A stretch of 64,000 bases of DNA, taken from the NCBI GenBank assembly GCA_965262505.1, contig CBDHFM010000030.1:1922001-1986000 (forward strand), in the 5' to 3' direction. Positions within the stretch are counted from its first letter, which is position 1, and each line of letters starts with the position of its first letter. The notes below the pieces were generated by a model, which was not told the origin of the DNA, made no database searches, and saw only the letters and a program-made list of their open reading frames with translations. The position numbers were made by a program, and so were the translations under genes. Positions 34,607 through 42,944 of this stretch are shown in pieces. The DNA comes from JACPPO01 sp965262505. GTDB lineage: Bacteria > Acidobacteriota > Vicinamibacteria > Vicinamibacterales > UBA2999.

Positions 34607-36562
34607 ATGTGCGGAATCGCGGGTGAGTTCGCGTTCGGACGGGAACAGGTCACGGCCGTCGCCAGCCGGATGATCGCGACCCTGCGCCACCGCGGCCCGG
34701 ACAGTAGCGGCCACTACGTCAGTCCTGCCAAGAACGTCCTCCTCGTCAATACTCGCCTCGCGATCGTCGACGTCGGCGGCGGCACGCAGCCACTCAGGAA
34801 TGAGGACGGGGCCGTCTGGATCACGTTCAACGGGGAAATCTACGGATTCGCCGCGCGCGCGCGGCAACTGGAACGCCAGGGCCATCGTCTGCGGACCAGG
34901 TGCGACACCGAAGTCATCGTGCATTTGTATGAGGAGTATGGGGAGGCGTTCGTCGAGCATCTGCGCGGGGAATTCGCCTTCGCGCTGTACGACCAGCGAG
35001 ACCACACCCTCTGGCTCGGCCGCGATCGGTTCGGCGTCAAGCCGCTGTACTACGCCTTGTCACCTCGATCGCTCCTGTTCGGGTCGGAAATCAAGGCCAT
35101 CTTCAGCAGCTCCGGCATCACGCGAGCCCTGAACCCCTCGTTCATCTACGCCTATCTCCACGGGCTACTGCCGCCAGGGGAGACCGCGTTCGTCGGGGTC
35201 CGCCAGGTCGAGCCTGGCTGCCTGCTGCGCGTGACGGCGGTGGGCGTCGAGGAGCGCCGATACTGGCGACCTCGGTTTGCGGAAACGCGGGCGGCCGCCG
35301 ATTCGACGGTGGCGGAGCGGGAGTCCGTCGAGGAGTTCCGCCGGCTGTTCGCCGAAGCCGTCGATCTGCGCCTACAGGGTGATCAGGCACCGGGAGTCTA
35401 CCTCTCCGGTGGATTGGACTCGACGGCGGTCGCGACCCAGGCCGCGCGCTTGTCCGGCCGCGCCGTGAAGGCGTTTACCGTCGCGTTTGATGATCCCGCC
35501 TACGACGAGGCGGCGCGCGCGGCCGCCACGGCGCAGCAGCACGCGCTCGACCACCACGTGGTGACGATTCCGGCGGCCGGGCTCGCCCCGCATTTCCTGC
35601 GCTCGCTCTGGCACTGCGAAATGCCGGTGGTGAACGGGCATGGGGCGGCCAAGTTGCTGCTCTCCGGCCTCGCGTCGCAGCACGTGAAGTCCGTGCTCAC
35701 GGGCGAGGGGGCCGACGAGCTCCTGGCCGGATACGATCTCTTTCGCCATCAGGCCCTGCTCGAACGCGTACGCCGCGACCCGCGGAACCGTGCCCTTCGT
35801 GCCCAGATGCGCCGGTTCCTCAAGTCCGTGGATCTGCTGTCGGGCACCGTCAGAGCCACGGACTACGCGGAGTACGACCGCGTGGTGGAGCGCTTTGGCG
35901 CGTATCCCTATCCCGCGCTCCGGGCGTTGACGCTGCGGCCTGCGGCTCGCGCCGTGCTGTCGCGGGAGTGCCTTCGTGGCCTCGGCGAGAGCGATCCGCT
36001 GGAGCAACTCGCGACGACATGGAGTACGCGGCGCCTGGCAGGCGATGACGCCCTGCGCGCCACGCAAGACTTCTTGTGCCGGACCCAGCTACCCAGCTAC
36101 ATCTTGAATTGCCTCGGGGATCGCCCGGAGATGGCCAACTCCGTCGAGGGCCGCGTGCCGTTTCTCGACCACAAGCTCGCGGAGTTTGCCGGTGGGCTCC
36201 CGAGTACGCTGAAGGTCCGCGACGGGCAGGGGAAGATCCTCTTGCGCGAGGCCCTTGGCCAGTCCCACCCGGCGTACCGGGCCGCCAAGCAGGTCTTCCT
36301 CTCGCCTGCGGCGACTCTGGACCTCCGGAACGAAACGTCGCCGTTGGCTCGGTATCTCGACCGACGCGTGATAGAGGAATGCGGGATCTTCAGTCCCACG
36401 ATGTTGAGGGCCGTGAAGCACGCCCAGCCGTGGCTCAGGACGGGGTCCCCTCGCCGCGTGCTCTGCGACGGACTGCTCATATTCGCGATGTCGGTCCATG
36501 CCCTGCACGAACTGTTCTGTACCAACTTCTGGGGCGCCGTGCAGCGATTCGACCACCACTGA
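34607..36562 (+). CDS. asnB: Asparagine synthetase, glutamine-hydrolysing
   Basis: 651 residues. It starts MCGIAGEFAFG, so the N-terminal nucleophile cysteine follows Met. The class II amidotransferase domain covers about 1-200, with LRHRGPDSSG and VWITFNGEIYGF. The synthetase domain has the PP-loop YLSGGLDSTAVATQAARL near residue 265, TGEGADELLAGYDLFRHQAL and NSVEGRVPFLDHKLAEFAGG. It makes asparagine from aspartate, glutamine and ATP, or a related amide in a biosynthetic cluster. The two copies of the 119-bp element lie on its two sides. Confidence 0.95.
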   Translation: MCGIAGEFAFGREQVTAVASRMIATLRHRGPDSSGHYVSPAKNVLLVNTRLAIVDVGGGTQPLRNEDGAVWITFNGEIYGFAARARQLERQGHRLRTRCDTEVIVHLYEEYGEAFVEHLRGEFAFALYDQRDHTLWLGRDRFGVKPLYYALSPRSLLFGSEIKAIFSSSGITRALNPSFIYAYLHGLLPPGETAFVGVRQVEPGCLLRVTAVGVEERRYWRPRFAETRAAADSTVAERESVEEFRRLFAEAVDLRLQGDQAPGVYLSGGLDSTAVATQAARLSGRAVKAFTVAFDDPAYDEAARAAATAQQHALDHHVVTIPAAGLAPHFLRSLWHCEMPVVNGHGAAKLLLSGLASQHVKSVLTGEGADELLAGYDLFRHQALLERVRRDPRNRALRAQMRRFLKSVDLLSGTVRATDYAEYDRVVERFGAYPYPALRALTLRPAARAVLSRECLRGLGESDPLEQLATTWSTRRLAGDDALRATQDFLCRTQLPSYILNCLGDRPEMANSVEGRVPFLDHKLAEFAGGLPSTLKVRDGQGKILLREALGQSHPAYRAAKQVFLSPAATLDLRNETSPLARYLDRRVIEECGIFSPTMLRAVKHAQPWLRTGSPRRVLCDGLLIFAMSVHALHELFCTNFWGAVQRFDHH

Positions 36563-36632
36563 CGATGTCGCGGGCAACCCTCACGCGACCGCTGTGCTTC
36601 GGGGTGGACTTCGTGGGTCCAGGCGCCCGGTC

Positions 36633-36751
36633 GGTATTGTCAAGTTGACGAAAAGCTAGTCGATCGATCCCCAAGATACTGGGCTCGAGCCAGCCGTGAA
36701 CCCGCCATGCTGGGCATCAAAAACGGCCGTCGGCCTCAACTTGACAATACC
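36633..36751 (-). mobile_element. 119-bp inverted-repeat element, copy 2
   Basis: It begins GGTATTGTCAAGTTGACG and ends CAACTTGACAATACC, the same length as copy 1 and in inverse orientation. The interior differs by scattered substitutions. It sits between asnB and a short gene remnant at 36753. Confidence 0.8.
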
Positions 36752-36752
36752 C

Positions 36753-36863
36753 CGTCGAGGCATCAATCCCTTCACCCGGGAGGAGACGGTGTTCAAGGCG
36801 AAGCCGGCACGCACTGTGGTCAAGGTCCAGCCCCTCAAGACCCTCAAGGACATGGCGAAGTAG
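36753..36863 (+). pseudogene. C-terminal remnant of a small basic protein, possibly HU-like
   Basis: The plus strand reads RRGINPFTREETVFKAKPAR, then TVVKVQPLKTLKDMAK and TAG at 36861. GINPFTxE, then FKAKPAR, then KxLKD resembles the arm and C-terminus of some HU-type DNA-binding proteins. The part upstream is replaced by the 119-bp element, which starts exactly where coding sense is lost. The family call is tentative. Confidence 0.4.
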
Positions 36864-36890
36864 TCTCCCGCACGCGGCATACCATCCACC

Positions 36891-36974
36891 GTCGATCGCG
36901 AGGTGCTCCGACGTGCCATCCAGGACGAGTACGCGCTGGTGGCGCGCGGACCTCATCGCGGCTTGCATTCCATA
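36891..36974 (+). pseudogene. N-terminal relic resembling a methyltransferase
   Basis: The plus strand reads VDREVLRRAIQDEYALVARG followed by PHRGLHSI. This resembles the opening of a group of SAM methyltransferases (xxREVLRxAVQxEYAxVA-x-P-x-GFHFHTGR). The frame then degenerates before the intact methyltransferase at 37148. The assignment is by eye. Confidence 0.35.
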
Positions 36975-37147
36975 GAGGATCTGGAGGCCTCACGCCCTGT
37001 GCGATGCCGGACGTGTCGTAGCTGCCGGCCTATCAAGCCGCGGCATTTGCGGGGCCAGCCCGCGGCCGCCATGGCCGTCTTCATCGCCGCGTGGACACGC
37101 CACCGGACTCGACCCCTCCGTGGGATCCGGCGTTCCACAGCACACGT

Positions 37148-38029
37148 ATGGCCACGGGAGACACGCCGGGATTGACTGTCGAGATCGCTTCTGGAACGCA
37201 CGACGGGGAGGAGCGCGGTCGCGCGGCGCGGTTGAGCGACCACTTCGCCAAGGTGTCGGCACGGTATCGGACACTGCGCGAGCTGGATGTCGGTGCCGTG
37301 CGCCTCATCAGCGACATCGTGGCTCGCGCCGCGGACCCGGGGAGACCCGTACGGCTCGTGGACATCGCCACGGGCTCGTGGCGGTACTTGGACGCGGTCA
37401 GTCATGGCGTCGGCTCAGCGCTCGCCCTGAAGGTCGTTTCCATCGGCCTGGATCGGAGTCTGCCCATGCTCCAGCAAGCGCGCCTCCGCGCCGGACACGC
37501 GGGGCTGCGGGCGCGGCACCTGGTCGGCGCCGTCGAAACGCTGCCGTTCCGGGCCGCCAGCTGTGACGTGATGACCTGCTTCAATGCCGTGCACCACTTT
37601 GACCTCGCCCGGTTTGCTGGCGAGGCGGCGCGGGTGCTCACCCCCGCCGGCCAACTCGTCGTCTACACGCGCACCCCAGAGCAGAACCGCCGCACGATCT
37701 GGGGCCGCCACTTTCCCGAGTTCGCCACGCGGGAAACGAGACTCCATGCGGTCAACGAGATGCGAGTCGCGCTGGACGCCACCGGTGCCTTCGGGTCGGT
37801 GCGCGCGCAGATGGTCGCGTGGAGGGTCACCACCTCGTTGGCACGACTCGTCGAACAAGCCACCCACTATCACTATTCGACCTTTCGACTGTATTCAGAC
37901 GAGGCCCTCCGCGCGGCGGTCGACACCTTCCGCCAGCGCGTGCGTCAGGCGTTCCCCGACGTGACGCACATCACGCATGACAATGACCACGTGGTGGTGA
38001 GTGTGCAACGCCTGGCGTCGCGAGGGTGA
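37148..38029 (+). CDS. Class I SAM-dependent methyltransferase
   Basis: 293 residues from ATG 37148; an ATG at 37091 exists but adds non-homologous sequence. The SAM region is VRLVDIATGSWRYLDAVSHG near residue 70. A ubiE-like core follows (VETLPFRAASCDVMTCFNAV, then HHFDLARFAGEAARVLTPAG). A C-terminal helical part carries HYHYSTFRLYSDEALRAAVD. The glycine-rich loop (DIATGSW) is less typical. The substrate is unknown. It is followed convergently by the decayed three-HTH gene. Confidence 0.82.
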   Translation: MATGDTPGLTVEIASGTHDGEERGRAARLSDHFAKVSARYRTLRELDVGAVRLISDIVARAADPGRPVRLVDIATGSWRYLDAVSHGVGSALALKVVSIGLDRSLPMLQQARLRAGHAGLRARHLVGAVETLPFRAASCDVMTCFNAVHHFDLARFAGEAARVLTPAGQLVVYTRTPEQNRRTIWGRHFPEFATRETRLHAVNEMRVALDATGAFGSVRAQMVAWRVTTSLARLVEQATHYHYSTFRLYSDEALRAAVDTFRQRVRQAFPDVTHITHDNDHVVVSVQRLASRG

Positions 38030-38048
38030 GCGTGCGGTGAACGCAGGT

Positions 38049-38395
38049 TCACCGTGCCCCGCTACTGAGCCCCTGCATCCGTTGCCAGAACACCGGGGAC
38101 GGCGTGCGCCTCCTGGATTCCCACTGATACACGACCGCCTTCCCCGCGCCAATCAGGGCCACCACCTCCGCCTGACGGACGTCCAGGCGTCGCGTGTCGC
38201 CCGGACCTGGACATCGTAGTCGGCCGGAATCATCGACCACCCAAGCAACGGGGGTGGGGTCGGCACGCGGCGGTGCGTGCCGTAGTAGTCCCGGCGGAAC
38301 CTCAGGGCGGCCGCGAGGGTCGCCCGGGCAACGGCATGCACGCCGATCAGGGTGCCGCCACGAGGCTGCTTGACCGGTCGGCCCATGCATCGCAC
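38049..38395 (-). pseudogene. Decayed paralogue of the three-HTH regulator
   Basis: One frame reads LIGVHAVARATLAAALRFRR, DYYGTHRRVPTPP and SMIPADYDVQVRATRDAW. After a frameshift near 38180 another reads VVALIGAGKAVVYQWESRRR, then TPSPVFWQRMQGLSSGAR. Both align with the central and C-terminal parts of the protein at 22029 (FRRSYYG, VPDDYDAQIRAVRRA, KAVVYQWEARKRTPSPLFWQ). The first HTH and part of the second are missing. Confidence 0.75.
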
Positions 38396-38449
38396 CTTCC
38401 GGCCGGCTGCCGGCCGTCCATAGGCGCGCTGGTGGGCCCCACAGTCTGG

Positions 38450-38842
38450 CTACGGTCGCGCGAGTGCCTGTCTCGCCCTGTATTGCGCCACCTTGATTGC
38501 GATGGTGCGGTGATTCATGTCTATTCGACCAGTGACCTGGGCACCGTCAGCGATGATGACGTGATTCGCCGTGATGGTCCCCGTCACCGAGGCTGACGCG
38601 GCAATGCTGATGCGTTCCCCCGCGGCGATCGTCCCACGCACAACCCCGCGGATGGTGACGATCTTCCCGCCAATGTCCGCGTCGATCCGGCTGTGTGGGC
38701 CGATCGTGAGGGTGGCCTGTCCGACGTGAATGCGCCCTTCGATACGCCCCTCGATGAGCAGATCGTCGTCGCTGCGAACCTCGCCCACGATGTGCACGCC
38801 GGTCCAATGCTGGTCATGTCCTGTCGACCGAGGGACCCCCAT
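38450..38842 (-). CDS. Bactofilin (polymer-forming cytoskeletal protein)
   Basis: 130 residues from ATG 38842. The bactofilin beta-helix is clear: VHIVGEVRSDDDLLIEGRIE, GRIHVGQATLTIGPHSRIDA, GVVRGTIAAGERISIAASAS and VTGTITANHVIIADGAQVTG. Bactofilins form filaments used in cell shape, polarity or envelope organisation. The start overlaps the upstream RHH-like gene by 29 bp, suggesting coupled expression. Confidence 0.88.
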   Translation of the reverse strand: MGVPRSTGHDQHWTGVHIVGEVRSDDDLLIEGRIEGRIHVGQATLTIGPHSRIDADIGGKIVTIRGVVRGTIAAGERISIAASASVTGTITANHVIIADGAQVTGRIDMNHRTIAIKVAQYRARQALARP

Positions 38843-39077
38843 ACCGTCCTGTGGTTGGTTGACGCACGCGCACGGCATCCAACACCCGAGCCCGCAGCGT
38901 GAGCCTGCGGTCCCGGTGCGCGGTCGTGCGCTCGGCCTCGTCGAGCCAGTGCGCAATGGCCGTGTGGATAGCTTCGGCACGGTCGATGCCGACGCTGGCA
39001 GCCACGGCGTCGAGGTGGCGGATCTGGTGCGCGTCCATGGCCAACTCCCCGGTGACGGTGTCTGCGCATTTTGGCAT
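38814..39077 (-). CDS. Small ribbon-helix-helix-like protein
   Basis: 87 residues from ATG 39077. ELAMDAHQIRHLDAVAASVG, then IDRAEAIHTAIAHWLDEAER resembles a CopG/RHH strand-helix-helix unit of about 40 residues, followed by a basic tail. It may regulate the overlapping bactofilin gene and the divergent small gene at 39160. The start is uncertain. Confidence 0.5.
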   Translation of the reverse strand: MPKCADTVTGELAMDAHQIRHLDAVAASVGIDRAEAIHTAIAHWLDEAERTTAHRDRRLTLRARVLDAVRVRQPTTGRYGGPSVDRT

Positions 39078-39159
39078 GTGTAACAATACCTGCTCGACTG
39101 CGGTCACCGTACAGACGCGTGTCGGGAGCATGATCCCCAGAGAGGACGCACACCACACC

Positions 39160-39363
39160 ATGAAGCAGAAGAACGCCCGGGCCGCGAGCCCGGGGGCCGC
39201 GCTGATACAGGGGTCGATCGATGACACGACCACCGCGATGATCCAGGTTATTCAAGCTATGACGGGCGCGCCCGCCGAGGAGGTTGTCCGGGAGGCACTC
39301 GGGCGGGGCTGCAACGCGCTCCTCCAAGAGTTACTCGGGGCGGCACCGGAGACGGTGCACTAG
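39160..39363 (+). CDS. Small hypothetical protein, 67 residues
   Basis: Starts MKQKNARAASPGAALIQGSI and continues with DDTTTAMIQVIQAMTGAPAE and EVVREALGRGCNALLQELLG. The two-helix amphipathic part resembles short RHH or antitoxin-like proteins. GAGAGGAC about 16 nt upstream is a poor ribosome-binding site. It is divergent from the RHH-like gene. No family was recognised. Confidence 0.45.
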   Translation: MKQKNARAASPGAALIQGSIDDTTTAMIQVIQAMTGAPAEEVVREALGRGCNALLQELLGAAPETVH

Positions 39364-39549
39364 TACGACGTTTTCACTGCATCGGATGCCCGAACGAGTG
39401 GCTCTCCTTTTCGCTGACGCCCGCTCGCTGTCGGCTCGTCTCAAGACGTCCGGTGCGCCGGATCGGCGTGATCTGCCGGTTTTCGAGGGCCACGTCCGGC
39501 GGTGTGTGCCCTGGAAACGGGTGATGAGCGGGCCGTAAGCGGCCGCTTA

Positions 39550-40852
39550 GGGCTTGTCAGACAATTACTGACTTTTGTGTTCTCGGAGCAGCGGGATGGA
39601 TCGTGTAGTTCCAGTCGCCGTGAAAGCGATGCCGCTCGAGGCGTACCGTCGCCAGCTGCGCATCGGTGACGGTGAGGCCACCCGGGTATTGGCCGCGGTC
39701 GAGTTCCGACCGAACGCGGAGTCCGGACCGACTGTGCGTCGAGCCAATGAGGCTCACGATCGTGGCCAAGTCGACGAGTGGGGTGCCGCGCCAATTCATC
39801 GCGATGTGCGAGAACACCCGATGCTCGATCTTGTTCCACTTGCTCGTACCCGGCGGAAAGTGACAGACCGTGATCACCAAGCCCGTCCGATTGGCCAGAC
39901 GCGGCAGTTCCCACTTCCACAACCGGAGGCGCGCCCCGTTGCTCCCGCCTGCATCCGCCGTGATCAACAGCGACTGGGCTTGTCGATACGCCGGGCGACC
40001 CATGTGCTGCCACCAACGCTGGATCGACCGTACCGCGAAGCTCGCGGTGTCGTGATCGATCCCGACACGCACCCAGCCTTCGTTGCGATGCAGATCGTAG
40101 ATGCCATACGGAATGGCCTTCCCGCCCGTGGTGGCGGTGGCCGGGATCACGAAGTCGTGGACCTGTACCCGCTGCGGCGTCTTCGCCGGGCGCCAGGTGC
40201 GGCCCGCGTTCTTGAACGCGCCGACCAGCTCCTTCTTCTTGGTGTCCACCGAAATCGTCGGCTGCTGTTGCCGTTGCGCGCGTCGCACGCGCCGGGCGAT
40301 GTACCGAAACTGCGCGTCCCGATCGACATGCTGGCGGCCCTCACGAGTCTTGGCGTTGCCCTGCAGGCTGTAGCCCAGTCCGTGCAACAACTCGGCGACC
40401 ACCGTGTGGCTGACGCGGTGGCCCAGACCGTCGAGCGCCACCGCCAACGTCCGTGCGCTCTGGCACGTCCACCGCAGCGGCGAGTCGGGATCGCCGGGGG
40501 CGGTCGGCTCAACCAACGCATCCAAATCGCGCAGCAGCGTCGCGTCGAGATCGATCGCGCGCTTGCGGCCGCCGCCCGCCCTTCGCGTCCGCCCGCCCGC
40601 GAGCGGCTCGTCCGCCGTCAATTCACGCAAACCGCGCTGGATGGTCGATGTCGCGATACCCGTGGCTCGGGCGACCAGCGCCGTGCCGCCATAACCGATC
40701 GCCTGGGCCTCAGTCGCCGCCCACACCCGGCGCGATCGCTCCGTGAGCACGGGCGCCAGCGCTGCATGCTTTGCCCGCAGGGTGGCCACCTCCACGGGCG
40801 CAGCGTACTACTCGCCGATCAACAGTACAAGCAGTTATTTCCTTACAGGCTC
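39550..40852 (-). mobile_element. ISAzo13-family element, complete
   Basis: Imperfect terminal repeats (GGGCTTGTCAGACAATTACTG and the complement of the right end GAGCCTGTAAGGAAATAACTG, about 15 of 21 matching) are flanked by a direct TTA at 39547-39549 and 40853-40855. Length is 1303 bp. The precise duplication points to recent insertion. Confidence 0.87.
39557..40795 (-). CDS. ISAzo13-family transposase
   Basis: 412 residues, intact. N-terminal HTH region: GGTALVARATGIATSTIQRG. DDE segments: QQQPTISVDTKKKELVGAFK, SLLITADAGGSNGARLRLWK and FPPGTSKWNKIEHRVFSHIA. The GGSNG and SKWNKIEHR motifs are hallmarks of this family. It uses almost the whole element. Confidence 0.93.
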   Translation of the reverse strand: MEVATLRAKHAALAPVLTERSRRVWAATEAQAIGYGGTALVARATGIATSTIQRGLRELTADEPLAGGRTRRAGGGRKRAIDLDATLLRDLDALVEPTAPGDPDSPLRWTCQSARTLAVALDGLGHRVSHTVVAELLHGLGYSLQGNAKTREGRQHVDRDAQFRYIARRVRRAQRQQQPTISVDTKKKELVGAFKNAGRTWRPAKTPQRVQVHDFVIPATATTGGKAIPYGIYDLHRNEGWVRVGIDHDTASFAVRSIQRWWQHMGRPAYRQAQSLLITADAGGSNGARLRLWKWELPRLANRTGLVITVCHFPPGTSKWNKIEHRVFSHIAMNWRGTPLVDLATIVSLIGSTHSRSGLRVRSELDRGQYPGGLTVTDAQLATVRLERHRFHGDWNYTIHPAAPRTQKSVIV

Positions 40853-41022
40853 TTAGCACGGCGTTCAAGACCCGCAACGATTGGACGGGGGTCAACCAGC
40901 GCTGGTTCGAGGGGCCCGAGTGGCGGGCGGTCACGGAGCGTCTGCGGACCGATGCGTTCGACCGGCGGAGCGTTGCGCCCCGCTTCTTCCCGACGTGGGA
41001 GGAGCGGTGGTTCGAAGAGTGA
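40853..41022 (+). pseudogene. C-terminal fragment of an unrecognised protein
   Basis: The plus strand beyond the ISAzo13 element reads LSTAFKTRNDWTGVNQRWFE, GPEWRAVTERLRTDAFDRRS and VAPRFFPTWEERWFEE, then TGA. The many aromatic residues make it look like a true protein end. On the left side of the element the frame is interrupted by stops, so the gene was probably broken before. It overlaps the tail of the glycosyltransferase on the other strand. Confidence 0.4.
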
Positions 41023-42100
41023 GACGTTCGTACACCGCCGCCGTCTCCTCGACCATCCGCTCCACGGTAAACCGATCGCGCGCGCGTGCGAGCGCCGCTG
41101 CACCCATCCTCTCCCGGAGCGCCTGATCTTTCAGCAGCAGAATCAGCTTCGCCGCCATTGCCGCGTGGTCCCGCGGCGGCACCAGAAACCCCGTTTCGCC
41201 GTCGACCACGACCTCAGGAACGGCGCCGGCGGTGGTCGCCACGGCGGCCTTCGCGGCTGCCATGGCGTCGATCAGCGCGGTGCACAGGCCTTCGGTGACC
41301 GAGCTCACCGCGAACAGGTCGAACCCTTTGGTGAGATCAAGCGCATCGGTGCGGAAGCCGGCCAGGAAGACGTGCCGCTCGAGATGCGTGTCCCGGACCT
41401 GCTTCTCGAGCGCCTCCCGCAACTCGCCCTCACCGACGATCACGAACCTGGCGTCGGGTACTTCGCGGACAACCAGCTTGGCGGCATCGATGAGGTGGTG
41501 GTGCCCCTTGTGCGCCACGAGGGCAGCCACGTTTCCGATGATCGGCGCGTGCGTCGGCAGGTAGAAGGCGCCGTGCACGTTGGGCGCGGGCATCCGCGCG
41601 ATCCGCTCGACGTCCACCCCCTCGTTCACGATCGCGGTTTTTGCGCTCGGAATCCCCTCCGCGACGAGTCGATCACGAACGAAGACACTGTTCGCGATGA
41701 AGCAGTCGATCTGCGAATAGTTCCATCGCGAGAACGAGTTGAGTGCTGTGTGGGACGCACTCCGGCGAGACGCGACAAGAGGCGGCTTCGGCGACGGGGA
41801 CGCGATCGACAGCGCGGTCGACGCCATCGCCACCGCATGCGGGTCGTACGCGTGAATGACGTCGGGAGCCAGCCGCTTGACCAGGCGTGACAGCCGCCAC
41901 GCGGCCGAGAGGTCGACCTCGCCGCGCGGAGCCAGCGGGATGAGGTCGTGTCCCTCGCTCATACGTCTCCACAGTTCGCCGTCGGGACGCGCCACGAGCA
42001 CGGCACGATGTCCGAGGGCGCGCAGGCCGAGCACCGTGTGCAGCACGAGGCTTTGTTCGCCCCGCCACCCTCGCGCCGTGTCGATATGGAGTGAAAACAT
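40931..42100 (-). CDS. GT4-family glycosyltransferase
   Basis: 389 residues from ATG 42100 (MFSLHIDTARGWRGEQSLVL); an ATG at 42112 is also possible. The donor-binding domain has PIIGNVAALVAHKGHHHLID, then DARFVIVGEGELREALEKQV and DLFAVSSVTEGLCTALIDAM, the GT4 S-x-x-EG-x7-E pattern. A C-terminal tail of about 30 low-complexity residues (RTTAPPTSGRSGAQRSAGRT) may be read-through past the normal end. It forms a block with the GT2 gene just upstream. An envelope polysaccharide or LPS role is likely. Confidence 0.87.
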   Translation of the reverse strand: MFSLHIDTARGWRGEQSLVLHTVLGLRALGHRAVLVARPDGELWRRMSEGHDLIPLAPRGEVDLSAAWRLSRLVKRLAPDVIHAYDPHAVAMASTALSIASPSPKPPLVASRRSASHTALNSFSRWNYSQIDCFIANSVFVRDRLVAEGIPSAKTAIVNEGVDVERIARMPAPNVHGAFYLPTHAPIIGNVAALVAHKGHHHLIDAAKLVVREVPDARFVIVGEGELREALEKQVRDTHLERHVFLAGFRTDALDLTKGFDLFAVSSVTEGLCTALIDAMAAAKAAVATTAGAVPEVVVDGETGFLVPPRDHAAMAAKLILLLKDQALRERMGAAALARARDRFTVERMVEETAAVYERLTLRTTAPPTSGRSGAQRSAGRTHRSADAP

Positions 42101-42145
42101 CTCAACGCCCAACGCCCACGTTGTCCCGCGAGGTGCTGGGGTCTC

Positions 42146-42934
42146 CTATGTGCGGGAGTTGGGCTCGGATTGATCGACTGTAGAGCCGGGAGTCTCGTGA
42201 AGTTCCCAGAGCTTGGCAAACTTCAGGAACACCGAATACGCGTTGACCAGCGAGATGGTGAGTCCCGCTGTGCCGTCCAGTACGCCTCGGCGGAGCACGT
42301 AGTTGCGGATGAACGCCGCCGGTGGATGGACGAGCAAGTCGAGCGGTCCGGCGCGGCGGCCGGCTTCTCTCATCTGGCGTGCCGCCAGCGTCGTGTAGTG
42401 ATTGACGCGGTCAAGGTGATCGCGGAGGTCCCGGTAGGAATAGTGCTCGAGGTCGTGACGAAGCTGGCCAACCGGACCATCGACGGTCACCGATTCGTGC
42501 ACGTACCTGCCGCGCCAGCGGCCGGCGCGCCTGTCGTACAGCCGTGTCTGAAAATCGGGGTAGAAGTCGGTCGTGCGGATCCAGCGTCCGAGGTAAAACG
42601 TGGCGCGCGGAACGCGGTAGCCCCGCTTCGACGGTTCGCTCAAGAGCAGCGCCCGGATCTCCGTCGCCAGCTCCGGCCGGATGCGCTCGTCGGCATCGAG
42701 CGAGAAGATCCAGTCATGCGACGCTTGCTCAGCAGCGAAATTCTTCTGGTCGACGTATCCGGACCATTCCCGCGAGAGGACCGTCACGCCCTTCGCGCGC
42801 GCGATGTCGGCGGTGCCGTCGGTGCTGCCGCAGTCGACGACCACGATTTCGTCGGCCCAAGCCGCACTGTCGATCGCGGCGCCGATGTGCTCGGCTTCAT
42901 TGAGCGTGATGACTGTCACCGACACTTTCGGCAC
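42146..42934 (-). CDS. GT2-family glycosyltransferase (WaaE/KdtX-like)
   Basis: 262 residues from GTG 42934, chosen because the GT-A fold begins there (VPKVSVTVITLNEAEHIGAA). DEIVVVDCGSTDGTADIARA and DWIFSLDADERIRPELATEI give the nucleotide-sugar and DxD-type motifs. The later RLYDRRAGRWRGRYVHESVT and DLEHYSYRDLRDHLDRVNHY are typical of LPS-core beta-glycosyltransferases related to WaaE. A hydrophobic C-terminal segment may associate with the membrane. Confidence 0.88.
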   Translation of the reverse strand: MPKVSVTVITLNEAEHIGAAIDSAAWADEIVVVDCGSTDGTADIARAKGVTVLSREWSGYVDQKNFAAEQASHDWIFSLDADERIRPELATEIRALLLSEPSKRGYRVPRATFYLGRWIRTTDFYPDFQTRLYDRRAGRWRGRYVHESVTVDGPVGQLRHDLEHYSYRDLRDHLDRVNHYTTLAARQMREAGRRAGPLDLLVHPPAAFIRNYVLRRGVLDGTAGLTISLVNAYSVFLKFAKLWELHETPGSTVDQSEPNSRT

Positions 42935-42944
42935 GGTGGGAATC

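Noticed and set aside
39575..41890. Open frame of 771 codons on the plus strand
   Set aside because: It runs antisense through the ISAzo13 transposase and the GT4 gene. Composition is Arg-rich with no domain.
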